The notes under the pieces: generated by a model
Databases searched by the model: none
Seen by the model: the letters and a program-made list of their open reading frames with translations, nothing else
What the model was told of the DNA's origin: nothing
Made by a program: the position numbers and the translations under genes
Source: Pseudomonas monteilii
Lineage (GTDB): Bacteria; Pseudomonadota; Gammaproteobacteria; Pseudomonadales; Pseudomonadaceae
DNA: 64,000 bases
Reading direction: 5' to 3'
NCBI GenBank assembly: GCA_001534745.1
Contig: CP013997.1
Span: 2,046,001-2,110,000, forward strand
Part shown: in pieces, positions 15,635 through 25,569 of the stretch
Position numbering within the stretch: position 1 is the first letter of the stretch
Layout: every line of letters starts with the position of its first letter

Positions 15635-17016
15635 GCAAGTCGAGCCGGGGCGAATTCGCCTACCAAGCCGTGTACCGTTATCTGTTGACGCTGACCCGGC
15701 ACAACACGGTGTGCAACGAGCCCAAGCTGCCTTCGCTGCGCGATCTGGCCAAGCGCCTGAAAGTCTCGCTCTCGACCGTGCAGCACGCCTACAACCAGCT
15801 GGAGCATGAAGGCTACGTGCGGTCGGTGCCCAAGTCCGGTTATTACATCAACCGTTCCATTGACGGTGCGCAGCGTGCACGTCCTCCCGCGCCGGCGATC
15901 TCGGCCGGCCACCACAGCCTGCACTTGCTCGAGCCGCCGCTGCCTGCCATGCCGGCGCTGGACCATGCACTGCTCACCGAGGAGCGGCGTCTGGCGCGTC
16001 AGGGCAGCCGCAGCGTGCACGAGCGGCGCCTGGCCGGGGAGCTGATGCTGCGCAGCGCCCTGGCCACGCGCTACACGCAGTCGTCGGTGCATTGCTGGAG
16101 CGCCGAGGACGTCTACCTGGCGACCGACCTGCAGACCTTGCTGGAAACCGTGTTCGCGGCCCTGCACCTGGAGAACGAAGCCATCCTGGTGCCATCGCCC
16201 GTCTGCGCCCGCCTGCTGTGGCTGCTGAACCAGACCGGTCGCCGCGTCGTCGAGCTGCCGCTCGACGCCCGGGGTTGTCCGGATCTGTGCGCGCTGGCGC
16301 ACTTGTTGCGGCACGAGCGGATCGGGCTGGCGATGTTGCCGTCCTGCCTGGCCAGCCCGCTGGGGCGCGTGATGTCGATGACGGCGCAGCGGGCCATGGC
16401 GGCGTTGCTCGATCAGCACCGGGTCTGGGTACTGGAAAACGACCTGGACAGCGAGCATTGCTTCGATGGCCCACCGGTTGCGCGGTTGCGCGATGCGCTC
16501 GACCCGGAGCGCCTGCTGGTGCTTGGCTCGTTGCAGGCCTGCGTCGGCGCCGAGGCGCCCTACGTCTACGTGCTGAGCGACCACGAGCCGGTACGTCAGG
16601 CCTTCATCTGGCGCGACTTCCGCCTGCCGCCCCTGCGCCAGCACGCCCTGGCACGGTTGCTGGTCAAGGGCCAGGTCGATGCCCACCTGCAGGTGGTGCG
16701 TCGCGAGCTGGCTTCGCGGATGGACGCATTGTGCGCGGAGATCGCCCGGCAGGTGCCGGGGCAACTGGCCTTCGAACGTCCCTCGGGCGGGCGCGGGCTG
16801 TGGGGGCGGGTCTACCAGGAGACCGATGTGCAGCGTGTGCTGCGCGAGTTCTCGGCCAAGGGCCTGCATGCCGCGCCAGGGCCGATGTTCAGCGCGCGGG
16901 GCTGGCACCGGCAGTACATCCTGCTGGCCTGGGAGGGCGGCCGCCTGAACGACCTGCGCCAGGCCGTGGGCCTGCTGCGGCAACGGCTGGCACGGCATCG
17001 ACAGCCTGACCGCTGA
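15631..17016 (+). CDS. MocR/GntR-type regulator with degenerate PLP site
   Basis: A 461-residue protein with an N-terminal GntR winged helix (LPSLRDLAKRLKVSLSTVQH, then EHEGYVRSVPKSGYYI, residues about 32-74) fused to a fold-type I aminotransferase-like domain, the MocR/GabR architecture. The PLP contacts are lost: the expected E-D-D-Y-DSE block is ENDLDSE (Asn270, Leu272 instead of Asp and Tyr), and the expected GSFSK lysine block is GSLQA (Ala303). ATG 15631 overlaps the upstream stop by 4 bp. It is therefore probably a DNA-binding regulator that no longer uses PLP, controlling its own two-gene unit. For comparison the MocR protein at 41054 keeps the lysine. Confidence 0.85.
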   Translation: MSKSSRGEFAYQAVYRYLLTLTRHNTVCNEPKLPSLRDLAKRLKVSLSTVQHAYNQLEHEGYVRSVPKSGYYINRSIDGAQRARPPAPAISAGHHSLHLLEPPLPAMPALDHALLTEERRLARQGSRSVHERRLAGELMLRSALATRYTQSSVHCWSAEDVYLATDLQTLLETVFAALHLENEAILVPSPVCARLLWLLNQTGRRVVELPLDARGCPDLCALAHLLRHERIGLAMLPSCLASPLGRVMSMTAQRAMAALLDQHRVWVLENDLDSEHCFDGPPVARLRDALDPERLLVLGSLQACVGAEAPYVYVLSDHEPVRQAFIWRDFRLPPLRQHALARLLVKGQVDAHLQVVRRELASRMDALCAEIARQVPGQLAFERPSGGRGLWGRVYQETDVQRVLREFSAKGLHAAPGPMFSARGWHRQYILLAWEGGRLNDLRQAVGLLRQRLARHRQPDR

Positions 17017-17088
17017 TCCAGCCGATTTGCCTGGCGCCGCCGTCTGTATGTATAACCAGTGCGTCAATCCCTTTGCCGCCTGTCTACC

Positions 17089-18744
17089 GTGATCGCCCAT
17101 TCCGTCGAAGAACCCTTCTACTACCTGTACAACTTCCAACAGGTACTCGACTGGGTCGAGCTGCGCTACGCCGACCTGCTCGACGAGCAGGAGCGCGCGT
17201 TCATCCGCACGTTCGCCGAGTTACCACGCCCTGCGCGTGCCTTGCTGGTGCGCATGGTCATGCGCAAGGGCGAACTGTTTCGTACCGACAAGCTCCAGTA
17301 CGCCGAGATCGGCTGCACGCACGCGGCCCTGGCCCCCTTGCTCGACACCGGTTGGGTGGCCGAGCAGATCGAACTGGGCGTCGAGCAGCTGTTTGGTCTG
17401 CTGCGCAAGGATGAGCTGGCGCGGTGCTTCGCCGGGCAGTTGAGCCGGCCCAAGGCGCTCAAGCACGAGCTGCTGGCCGAACTGCTGGCCCTGGAACTGG
17501 CGCCGCGCACCCTGGCGTCGTGGTTCCCGACCTTTCCTGAGCGTGTGGTGCAGTGGCGTCTGCAAGCGTTGTGCGATCGGCTGCGGCTGCTGTTCTTCGG
17601 CAACCTGTACCAGGACTGGTCGGAGTTCGTGCTGGCCGACCTGGGCTTCGCCCGCTACGAGCAGGTGGCCTTCAGCGCTGATTCGCGGGCCTTGCGCAGC
17701 CGTGAAGACGTGACCGCGGCCATGGCGCTGCATGCCTGCACCGAACAACTGGAGCAGGGTGCCACGCCGCAGCAGGTGTTCGCCGCATTACCCGCGCTTG
17801 CCGCCGACAACCCCTGGCTGGCTCGGCGCCGGGCGCGTCTGCTGTTCGGCCTCGGCCAGCAGTGCGAACGCCTGGGCGACTGGGAGCAGGCCACGGCCAT
17901 CTACGCCGAGTGCCAGCACCCGCAGGCGCGCATCCGTCAGGTGCGTGTGCTCGAGCGCAGCGAGCAGTGGGACGCCGCCCATGCCTTCGCCACCCAGGTG
18001 GCCGAAGCCCCGGCCAATGCCCTGGAAGTGCAGGCCCTCGAACGCATGCTGCCACGCCTGGCGCGCAAGCTGGGCGGCGCGCCGCGTTCACGTCGCAAGG
18101 CGCCGGCGGCCAACCTGATCCATCTGGTGTTGCCGGCCGAGCACGCCAGCCTCGGGGTCGAGCGCGCGGTCGGCCAGTACCTGCACCAGGAGCATGGCGG
18201 GCAGGTGCACTACGTGGAGAACACCCTTTTCAACGGGCTGTTCGGGCTGCTGTGCTGGGAGGTGATCTTCTCGCCTGTGCCGGGTGCGTTCTTCCACCCG
18301 TTCCAGAGCGCGCCGCAGGACCTGCACGAAGCCGACTTCCAGCTGCGCCGCGCCGAAGCCTTCGAGGCGTGTTTCGCCCGGCTCGACGCCGGTACCCATG
18401 CCGAGGTCATCCGCCAGGTTCACCAGGCCAAGCAAGGCTTGCAGTCGCCCTTCGTCTGCTGGCCGGCGCTGTCGCCCGAGTTGCTCGACCAGGCCCTGGG
18501 CTGCCTGCCGCCGGCGCACCTGAAGGCGTGCTTCATCCGGCTGTTGCAGGACATCCGCAACAACCGCACCGGCATGCCGGACCTGATCCAGTTCTGGCCC
18601 GACGAAGGCCGTTACCGAATGATCGAGGTCAAGGGGCCGGGCGATCGCCTGCAGGACAACCAGCTGCGCTGGCTGGAGTTCTGCCGCGAGCATGGCTTGC
18701 CGGTGGACGTCTGCCACGTGCGCTGGGACAACGCCGCTTCATGA
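17089..18744 (+). CDS. VRR-NUC domain nuclease, bacterial FAN1-like
   Basis: A 551-residue protein of the FAN1 type: a long helical/SAP-like and TPR-like N-terminal region (FYYLYNFQQVLDWVELRY at the start; helix repeats around 240-330) and a C-terminal VRR-NUC domain with the catalytic set GMPDLIQFWPDEGRYRMIEV-K (Asp, Glu-x-Lys) and LQDNQLRWL. Such enzymes cleave branched or 5'-flap DNA and act in interstrand crosslink repair. GTG 17089 is chosen for homology with relatives that begin just before the FYYL block; GTG 17059 is an alternative. The stop overlaps the helicase start (ATGA at 18741), so nuclease and helicase form an operon. Confidence 0.92.
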   Translation: MIAHSVEEPFYYLYNFQQVLDWVELRYADLLDEQERAFIRTFAELPRPARALLVRMVMRKGELFRTDKLQYAEIGCTHAALAPLLDTGWVAEQIELGVEQLFGLLRKDELARCFAGQLSRPKALKHELLAELLALELAPRTLASWFPTFPERVVQWRLQALCDRLRLLFFGNLYQDWSEFVLADLGFARYEQVAFSADSRALRSREDVTAAMALHACTEQLEQGATPQQVFAALPALAADNPWLARRRARLLFGLGQQCERLGDWEQATAIYAECQHPQARIRQVRVLERSEQWDAAHAFATQVAEAPANALEVQALERMLPRLARKLGGAPRSRRKAPAANLIHLVLPAEHASLGVERAVGQYLHQEHGGQVHYVENTLFNGLFGLLCWEVIFSPVPGAFFHPFQSAPQDLHEADFQLRRAEAFEACFARLDAGTHAEVIRQVHQAKQGLQSPFVCWPALSPELLDQALGCLPPAHLKACFIRLLQDIRNNRTGMPDLIQFWPDEGRYRMIEVKGPGDRLQDNQLRWLEFCREHGLPVDVCHVRWDNAAS

Positions 18745-21002
18745 GCTACACCGTCGCCGTGCGTGCCCTGTGCGAGTTCAGTGCCAAGGTGGGTGACCTG
18801 GACCTGCGCTTCACCCCATCGCCCACCGCCCAGGAGGGCATCGACGGCCATCGCCGCGTGGTGGCGCGTCGGGGCGCCGGCTATGAGGCCGAGGTCGCGC
18901 TGGAAGGGCAGTACCAGAGCCTAAGGGTACGGGGGCGGGCCGACGGCTACGACCCGGCGCTCAACCGCCTGGAAGAAATCAAGACCCACCGCGGCGACCT
19001 CTCGCGCCAGCCGGACAATCACCGGCAACTGCACTGGGCGCAGGCCAAGGTCTATGGCTGGCTGCTGTGCCAGGCGCGGCAGCTCGAGCGCATCGAGGTG
19101 GCCCTGGTCTACCTGGACGTCGACAGCGACCGGCAGACGGTGATCAACGAGTCCTGGCAGGCAACCGACCTGGAGCGCTTCTTCGACAAGGTCTGCGGGT
19201 ATTTTCTTGGCTGGGCCCAGGCCCAGGAGCAGCGGCTGCTGGCGCGCAACGAGGGCTTGCAGGCGTTGCAGTTCCCGTACGCCGCGTTCCGCCAGGGCCA
19301 GCGACAACTGGCCGAGACCCTGTACAAGGCGGTCAGCACCGGGCGTTGCCTGATGGCCCAGGCCAGCACCGGCATCGGCAAGACCCTCGGCACGCTGTTT
19401 CCGCTGCTCAAGGCCACCACGCCGCAGCGGCTCGACAAGATCTTCTTCCTGACCGCCAAGACCCCCGGCCGCGCCCTGGCCCTGCACGCGCTGCGCCAGT
19501 TGACCGAGGCCTCGCCACAACCGGCGTTGCGAACCCTCGAGCTGATCGCCCGCGACAAGGCCTGCGAGCACCCGGACAAGGCCTGTCACGGCGAGTCCTG
19601 CCCGCTGGCCCAGGGCTTCTACGATCGCTTGCCCGCGGCACGCGAGGCAGCCAACCAACGGCCTCTGCTGGATCAGGCCGGCGTGCGCGAGGTGGCGCTG
19701 GCGCACCAGGTCTGCCCCTACTACCTGGCCCAGGAGATGGCGCGCTGGGCCGATCTGGTGGTGGCGGACTACAACTACTACTTCGATGCCCACGCCTTGC
19801 TCTTCGGCCTGGCACAGGCCAACCAGTGGCGCACGGCGGTGCTGGTGGACGAGGCGCACAACCTGGTCGAGCGCGGGCGGCAGATGTACAGCGCCAGCCT
19901 TGACCAGGGCCAGCTGGCCACCTTGCGCAAGCGCAAGCCGGCGGGGCTGACCGGCGTGCTGGACGGGCTCAATCGCGCCTGGAACGCCCTGTACAAGGAA
20001 CAGCGCGCGCCCTATCAGGCCAGTGCGGCGGTGCCCGAACCTCTGCTGCGCGCCTTGCAGCGTTTCGTCGGGGTGGTGCAGGAGCAGATGAACCAGGCCC
20101 CGGTCGGCATCGAGCCGGACCTGCTGGCGTTCTACTTCCATGCCTTGCAGTTCACCCGCGTGGCCGAACTGTTCGACGAGCATTTCCTGTTCGACATCAG
20201 CGTACGCGAAGGGCCGGGCAAGCGGCGGCTGGCCACCTTGTGCCTGCGTAACGTGGTTCCGGCCCGGTTGCTGGCGCCGCGCATGAGCGCCGCCCGCAGC
20301 GTCACGCTGTTCTCCGCCACGCTCGGGCCGCGGCAGTTCTACACCGACTTGCTGGGCATGCCCGCCGACACGGCCTGGCTGGAGGTGGCCGCACCATTCC
20401 GGGCCGAGCAGCTGCAGGTGCGCATCGCCAGCCATGTGTCGACGCGCTACCGCGAGCGGCAGGCGTCGCTGGCGCCGATCGTCGAGCTGATCGCCGAGCA
20501 GTACGCACGGCAACCGGGCAACTACCTGGCGTTCTTCAGCAGCTTCGAGTACCTGGAACAGGTCTCGCGGTTGCTGGCCGAGCTTCACCCCTCGATCCCG
20601 CGCTGGGAGCAGGCGCCGGGCATGGACGAGGCGCGACGCGAGGCCTTCCTGGCGCGCTTCTTGCCGGACGGGCAGGGGGTCGGTTTCGCGGTGCTGGGCG
20701 GGGCGTTCGGGGAGGGGGTCGATTTGCCCGGTACGCGGCTGATCGGCGCCTTCGTCGCCACCCTCGGGCTGCCCCAGGTCAACCCGATCAACGAGCAGTT
20801 CAAGCAGCGCCTGGGCCGCCAGTTCGGTGCGGGCTTCGACTACGCCTACCTCTACCCCGGGGTGCGCAAGGTGATCCAGGCCGCGGGCCGGGTGATCCGG
20901 GGTGACCACGACCAGGGCACGCTGGTGCTGATCGACGAACGCTTCGCCGAAGCGCGGGTGCGGCAGATGTTTCCGTCGTGGTGGCAGTGTCCTGAGGGGT
21001 AG
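18741..21002 (+). CDS. DinG/XPD-type Fe-S helicase with N-terminal RecB/Cas4-like nuclease motifs
   Basis: A 753-residue protein. Residues about 60-120 carry a PD-(D/E)XK set: GRADG, then EEIKTH, then QAKVYGWLL, as in RecB/Cas4 nucleases. The rest is an SF2 XPD/DinG helicase: Walker A QASTGIGKT, four cysteines (in KACEH, KACHG, ESCPL, QVCPY) placed to bind a 4Fe-4S cluster, the DEAH box VLVDEAHN, and C-terminal motifs FSATLGPRQF, GAFGEGVDLPG and QAAGRVIRG. It would be a 5'-3' DNA helicase-nuclease. ATGA overlap with the FAN1-like gene points to joint work on crosslinked or branched DNA. Confidence 0.9.
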   Translation: MSYTVAVRALCEFSAKVGDLDLRFTPSPTAQEGIDGHRRVVARRGAGYEAEVALEGQYQSLRVRGRADGYDPALNRLEEIKTHRGDLSRQPDNHRQLHWAQAKVYGWLLCQARQLERIEVALVYLDVDSDRQTVINESWQATDLERFFDKVCGYFLGWAQAQEQRLLARNEGLQALQFPYAAFRQGQRQLAETLYKAVSTGRCLMAQASTGIGKTLGTLFPLLKATTPQRLDKIFFLTAKTPGRALALHALRQLTEASPQPALRTLELIARDKACEHPDKACHGESCPLAQGFYDRLPAAREAANQRPLLDQAGVREVALAHQVCPYYLAQEMARWADLVVADYNYYFDAHALLFGLAQANQWRTAVLVDEAHNLVERGRQMYSASLDQGQLATLRKRKPAGLTGVLDGLNRAWNALYKEQRAPYQASAAVPEPLLRALQRFVGVVQEQMNQAPVGIEPDLLAFYFHALQFTRVAELFDEHFLFDISVREGPGKRRLATLCLRNVVPARLLAPRMSAARSVTLFSATLGPRQFYTDLLGMPADTAWLEVAAPFRAEQLQVRIASHVSTRYRERQASLAPIVELIAEQYARQPGNYLAFFSSFEYLEQVSRLLAELHPSIPRWEQAPGMDEARREAFLARFLPDGQGVGFAVLGGAFGEGVDLPGTRLIGAFVATLGLPQVNPINEQFKQRLGRQFGAGFDYAYLYPGVRKVIQAAGRVIRGDHDQGTLVLIDERFAEARVRQMFPSWWQCPEG

Positions 21003-21088
21003 GGGCGTGTACAGGGGAATGGGTACCTTCATCCCTTGAGGAAAGCATTTTTTGCGCTATCCATGCGCCATTTACCTTGCGTGTTTTG

Positions 21089-21219
21089 GTGGGCCCTGCG
21101 GGCCCAATCGCGGCACTGGGGCCGCTCCTACACCCGTAGCCCCACCGCGGGGTTGCAGACTATCGCGGTCCCCTGTGTGGGCCCCAGCGCCGCGATTGGG
21201 CCCGCAGGGCCCATAAAAT
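21089..21219. repeat. REP/BIME cluster between helicase gene and IS
   Basis: Two REP palindromes in inverted orientation, with cores GGGCCCTGCGGGCCC at the left and GGGCCCGCAGGGCCC at the right, joined by a spacer containing CACCCGTAGCCCCACCGCGG. The same pair with the same spacer type occurs at 53492-53625. Such elements can form hairpins on both strands; the first can help end transcription of the upstream gene. The IS3 element was inserted directly at the right edge. Confidence 0.85.
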
Positions 21220-21262
21220 CATGCGGTGGTCAACTTTTTCCGGACACCTTGATCGGTGATTT

Positions 21263-22419
<1,157 letters not shown>

Positions 22420-22472
22420 TCAGTAGGGGTATTTTCACCTATTGAGGTGTCCGGGGCCATTAGACCAGCTCA

Positions 22473-22690
22473 TCAGCCAATCCTAACGATCCCCCTGATT
22501 CCCTTCCCAAAGCACCACCCATCTCCCGCAGGGGACCACGATCGCCTGTATCACGGCGGTATGACTACGGGTGTAGGAGCGGCCCCAGTGCCGCGATTGG
22601 GCCCGCAGGGCCCACAAAATCAGCCAAGCCCGACTATCCCCCTGACGCCCTTCCCAAAGCACCACCCATCTCGCTCGTCCCCCCCAAACA
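22473..22690. repeat. REP-containing tandem duplication upstream of pgm
   Basis: The block beginning TCAGCCAA at 22473 recurs at 22620 (period 147 bp), and both copies contain the near-identical stretch CCCTTCCCAAAGCACCACCC. A REP unit (GGAGCGGCCCCAGTGCCGCG...GGGCCC) sits between them at about 22578-22612. The IS3 element inserted just at the left boundary of copy 1. No gene is seen between here and the pgm start at 22813. Confidence 0.75.
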
Positions 22691-22812
22691 GATCCAACGC
22701 ATCGCCCACCGCACAAACGCCCAGCCCCTTGCCCCACATCACCTCGCCGCGCCCGAGAACTCTCAGTACACTGCGTGTTCCAACCCCCCACACTCCAGAA
22801 CACGAGGTTTTC

Positions 22813-24450
22813 ATGACGCTCAGTCCCTTGGCAGGCAAGCCAGCACCTTCCAGTGTGCTGGTAGACATTCCCCGCCTGTTGACCGCCTATTACACCCACC
22901 GCCCTGACGCCAGCGTGGCCACTCAGCGCGTGGCGTTCGGCACCTCGGGTCACCGCGGCACCTCGTTGGAATCGAGCTTCAACGAAGACCACGTGCTGGC
23001 GATCACCCAGGCCATCTGCCTGTACCGCCAGGCCCAGGGCATCGACGGCCCGGTGTTCATCGGTGCCGACACCCATGCCCTGTCCGCACCTGCTGCCGCC
23101 AGCGCGCTGGAAGTGCTCGCCGCCAATGGCGTGCAGGTCAGGCTGTCCAAGGACGACGAGTACACCCCGACCCCGGCGGTGTCCCATGCGATCCTCTGCT
23201 ACAACCGCGACCGCCAGCAGGGCCTGGCCGACGGCATCGTCATCACCCCGTCGCACAACCCGCCGCAGAGTGGCGGCTTCAAGTACAACCCGCCCAATGG
23301 CGGCCCGGCCGACAGCGACGTGACCAAGTGGATCGAGGCCAAGGCCAACGAACTGCTGGCCGCCGGCCTGGATGGCGTCAAGCGCATGGATTACGCCCAG
23401 GCCCTGGTCGCACCGACCACCCAGCGCCATGACTACATCGCCCATTACGTCGAAGACCTGCAGCACGTCATCGACTTCGACGTCATTCGCCAGGCCAACC
23501 TGCGCCTGGGCGTGGACCCCCTGGGCGGCGCTGGCGTCCACTACTGGCAGGCCATCGCCGACCGTTATCAGTTGAACCTCGAAGTGGTCAACACCGAGGT
23601 CGACCCGACCTTCCGCTTCATGACCGTCGACTGGGACGGCCAGATCCGCATGGACCCGTCCTCGCCGCACGCCATGCAGGGCCTGATCGGCCTGCGCGAG
23701 CGTTTCGACGTGGCCTTCGCCTGCGACCCGGACCACGACCGCCACGGCATCGTCACCGCCGACGGCCTGCTGGCCCCGAACAACTACCTGGCCGTGGCCA
23801 TTGACTACCTGTTCCGTCACCGCCCGCAGTGGCGCGCCGATGCGGCGGTGGGCAAGACCGTAGTCAGCAGTGGCCTGATCGACCGCGTCACCGCGCGGCT
23901 GGGGCGTCGTCTGCACGAAGTGCCGGTCGGCTTCAAGTACTTCGCCCAAGGGTTGTTCGACGGCTCCCTGGGCTTCGGTGGGGAAGAGAGCGCGGGCGCG
24001 TCGTTTCTGCGGATGGACGGCGGGGTGTGGGCTACCGACAAGGATGGTCTGATCCCGGCGCTGCTGGCGGCCGAAATGACCGCCCGCACCGGACGCACGC
24101 CGAGCCAGGCCTACGCTGACCTGACCGAGGCGCTGGGCCGTCCGTACGCCACCCGCGTCGAAGCCAAGGCCGATCCCCGTCAGAAATCCCTGCTGAGCAA
24201 GCTGGCGCCCGAGCAGGTCACCTCGACCGAACTGGCCGGCGAAGCCATCGAGCAGATCCTCAGCCATGCGCCCGGCAACGACCAGGCCATCGGTGGCCTC
24301 AAGGTGATGACCGCCAATGGCTGGTTCGCCGCACGGCCGTCGGGCACCGAAGACATCTACAAGATCTACGCCGAAAGCTTCATCGACGAGGCGCACCTGC
24401 AGCGCCTGGTGGCAGAAGCCCAGGTGCTGGTGGACGCTGCCATCGCCTGA
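22813..24450 (+). CDS. pgm: Phosphoglucomutase (alpha-D-glucose phosphate-specific)
   Basis: A 545-residue member of the alpha-D-phosphohexomutase superfamily, interconverting glucose 1-phosphate and glucose 6-phosphate in the cytoplasm for glycogen, trehalose and envelope glycan synthesis. Visible motifs are the phosphoserine loop [20 protein letters not shown], the metal loop DPDHDRHG, the sugar loop GGEESAGA and the phosphate-binding [15 protein letters not shown] near the C-terminus. The frame is open far upstream, but ATG 22813 with ACGAGG 5 bp before it gives the normal Pgm N-terminus ([12 protein letters not shown]). It appears monocistronic. The IS3 element 340 bp upstream probably lies outside its core promoter but could affect expression. 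Confidence 0.95.
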   Translation: MTLSPLAGKPAPSSVLVDIPRLLTAYYTHRPDASVATQRVAFGTSGHRGTSLESSFNEDHVLAITQAICLYRQAQGIDGPVFIGADTHALSAPAAASALEVLAANGVQVRLSKDDEYTPTPAVSHAILCYNRDRQQGLADGIVITPSHNPPQSGGFKYNPPNGGPADSDVTKWIEAKANELLAAGLDGVKRMDYAQALVAPTTQRHDYIAHYVEDLQHVIDFDVIRQANLRLGVDPLGGAGVHYWQAIADRYQLNLEVVNTEVDPTFRFMTVDWDGQIRMDPSSPHAMQGLIGLRERFDVAFACDPDHDRHGIVTADGLLAPNNYLAVAIDYLFRHRPQWRADAAVGKTVVSSGLIDRVTARLGRRLHEVPVGFKYFAQGLFDGSLGFGGEESAGASFLRMDGGVWATDKDGLIPALLAAEMTARTGRTPSQAYADLTEALGRPYATRVEAKADPRQKSLLSKLAPEQVTSTELAGEAIEQILSHAPGNDQAIGGLKVMTANGWFAARPSGTEDIYKIYAESFIDEAHLQRLVAEAQVLVDAAIA

Positions 24451-24460
24451 TGGGGCAGAT

Positions 24461-24484
24461 GGGCCCCCCCGGTCGAAGGGGCCC
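24461..24484 (+). terminator. Possible hairpin after pgm
   Basis: GGGCCCC at 24461-24467 pairs with GGGGCCC at 24478-24484 around a 10-base loop, 10 bp after the pgm stop. There is no T tract, so its function as an intrinsic terminator is uncertain. Confidence 0.4.
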
Positions 24485-24520
24485 GCATCATCGACCGGTC
24501 GTCGCCCTGGCGGCCGGACA

Positions 24521-24859
24521 TCACGACTGCGCCGCCTTGATCGTCACCACGCCCTTGCCGGCCAGGGCGATCTCGATCACCGTTTCATGCTCGGCGCCAC
24601 GGGGGCCGACCGACGCCGTTATGCCTCCCTCCGAGATGTTCTCCAGACGCGCGTGAATCGGTTGCCCGACAGGATCAATCAACGCGTCGTAGGCCAGCAG
24701 CTCGACCTGTTCGATCAGTTGTCGGCTACGTTCATCCGTCGCACAGAAGAACAGCACACCGCTCAGGTGCGGATCGTCGTCCGGGTTGTGCAGGTCGTGA
24801 TCGACCAGTGCGCGCAGGGCGGTGCGCAGGGGGTGAAGGGCGGGGTCGCGGGTGGGCAT
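24521..24859 (-). CDS. Conserved hypothetical protein with weak PilZ-like signature
   Basis: A 112-residue protein convergent with pgm. The C-terminal half has ARLENISEGGITASVGPRG, which resembles the 'N/D-x-S-x-x-G' strand of PilZ domains, but the RxxxR motif needed for cyclic-di-GMP binding is not visible, so ligand binding should not be assumed. The N-terminal half is helical (LRTALRALVDHDLHNPDDDP) and the centre LFFCATDERSRQLIEQVELL. Shine-Dalgarno is weak, so the start could be a few codons off. Function unknown. Confidence 0.6.
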   Translation of the reverse strand: MPTRDPALHPLRTALRALVDHDLHNPDDDPHLSGVLFFCATDERSRQLIEQVELLAYDALIDPVGQPIHARLENISEGGITASVGPRGAEHETVIEIALAGKGVVTIKAAQS

Positions 24860-24980
24860 GAGGGCGGATTCTCACAGACGGTAGGCCCGGGCCGGGCCAG
24901 CGCTTGATCATGGGTAGGGGGCGCAGGCCTGACAATGTTGTGGATTCCCAAGAGGTTGTAGGAAAAGGTTTAAGTTGTGA

Positions 24981-25015
24981 GTGGCAAGTGGCAAGTGGCA
25001 AGTGGCAAGCGGCAA
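24981..25015. repeat. Heptanucleotide tandem array (GTGGCAA)4 + GCGGCAA
   Basis: Four perfect GTGGCAA units followed by one GCGGCAA variant. Similar 7-bp arrays occur at 25464, 57146 and 57240 in this window. Confidence 0.9.
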
Positions 25016-25280
25016 GCGGGTAGGGCTGTGCGTCATGGTCAAGGGTAGAAACGGTGTGGCTGATTCTACGGGCCCGTTGGGCCCGATCGCGGCACAGGGG
25101 CCGCTCCCACACCCGTAGCCCCACCGCAGGGTTGCAGGTCGTCGCGGTCAACTGTGGGAGCAGCGAGCAGCGAATTGCAAGCTGCAAGCGGGTAGGGCTG
25201 TACGTCATGGCCAAGGGTAGAGACGGTGTGGCTGATTCTACGGGCCCGTTGGGCCCGATCGCGGCACAGGGGCCGCTCCT
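25012..25280. repeat. 172-bp tandem duplication containing REP units
   Basis: GCAAGCGGGTAGGGCTGT begins copy 1 at 25012 and copy 2 at 25184. The copies share the following text up to GGGGCCGCTCC(C/T)ACA with only a few substitutions. Each contains a REP palindrome with core GGGCCCGTTGGGCCC. Confidence 0.85.
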
Positions 25281-25463
25281 ACAGGGTCCGCGATGACCTG
25301 CATCGCCGCGGTGTAACTATGGGTTGAGCGGCCCCTATGCCACGCCACGGTGTAACTACGGGTGTAGGAGCGGCCCCTGTGCCGCGATTGGGCCCAACGG
25401 GCCCACAAAACCAGCCAAATCCGGTTGGCTCCTTACACCGTTCTCAACGCACCACCCTTCCCA

Positions 25464-25491
25464 GCTTGCAGCTTGCAGCTTGCAGCTTGCA
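25464..25491. repeat. Heptanucleotide tandem array (GCTTGCA)4
   Basis: Four perfect GCTTGCA units, 79 bp before the start of the beta-propeller gene. The same unit is found nine times at 57240-57302. Confidence 0.92.
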
Positions 25492-25569
25492 CCCCCCACC
25501 CCCCACCCGACACAATTTTCACATCCCCTTGCTAGCATGCCCCCACCATCGACACACGAGGAAAGGTGA

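Larger units (their letters stand above)
24860..25569. other. 710-bp gap filled with REP units and tandem repeats
   Basis: No gene is seen. From left to right the gap holds five 7-bp repeats (24981-25015), a 172-bp-period tandem duplication containing REP units (25012-25280), further REP units (about 25340-25410) and four GCTTGCA repeats (25464-25491). The promoter of the beta-propeller gene must lie in the last 80 bp. Confidence 0.7.

Noticed and set aside
17862-18740. Plus-strand open frame upstream of the DinG-type start (extension to 1046 codons)
   Set aside because: It overlaps the FAN1-like gene in another frame; the ATG at 18741 overlapping the stop and the nuclease-like N-terminus mark the real start.
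17089-21002. Type IV CRISPR-Cas module suggested by a DinG-type helicase
   Set aside because: No csf-like genes, no Cas proteins and no repeat-spacer array are present. The FAN1 partner points to DNA repair.
22483-24396. Minus-strand open frame (637 codons) over pgm
   Set aside because: Shadow of pgm; composition rich in Gly, Val, Arg and His without domain, no start signal.
24521-24859. PilZ cyclic-di-GMP receptor
   Set aside because: Only a weak NISEGG strand is visible; the arginine motif required for ligand binding is missing, so the entry is left as hypothetical.
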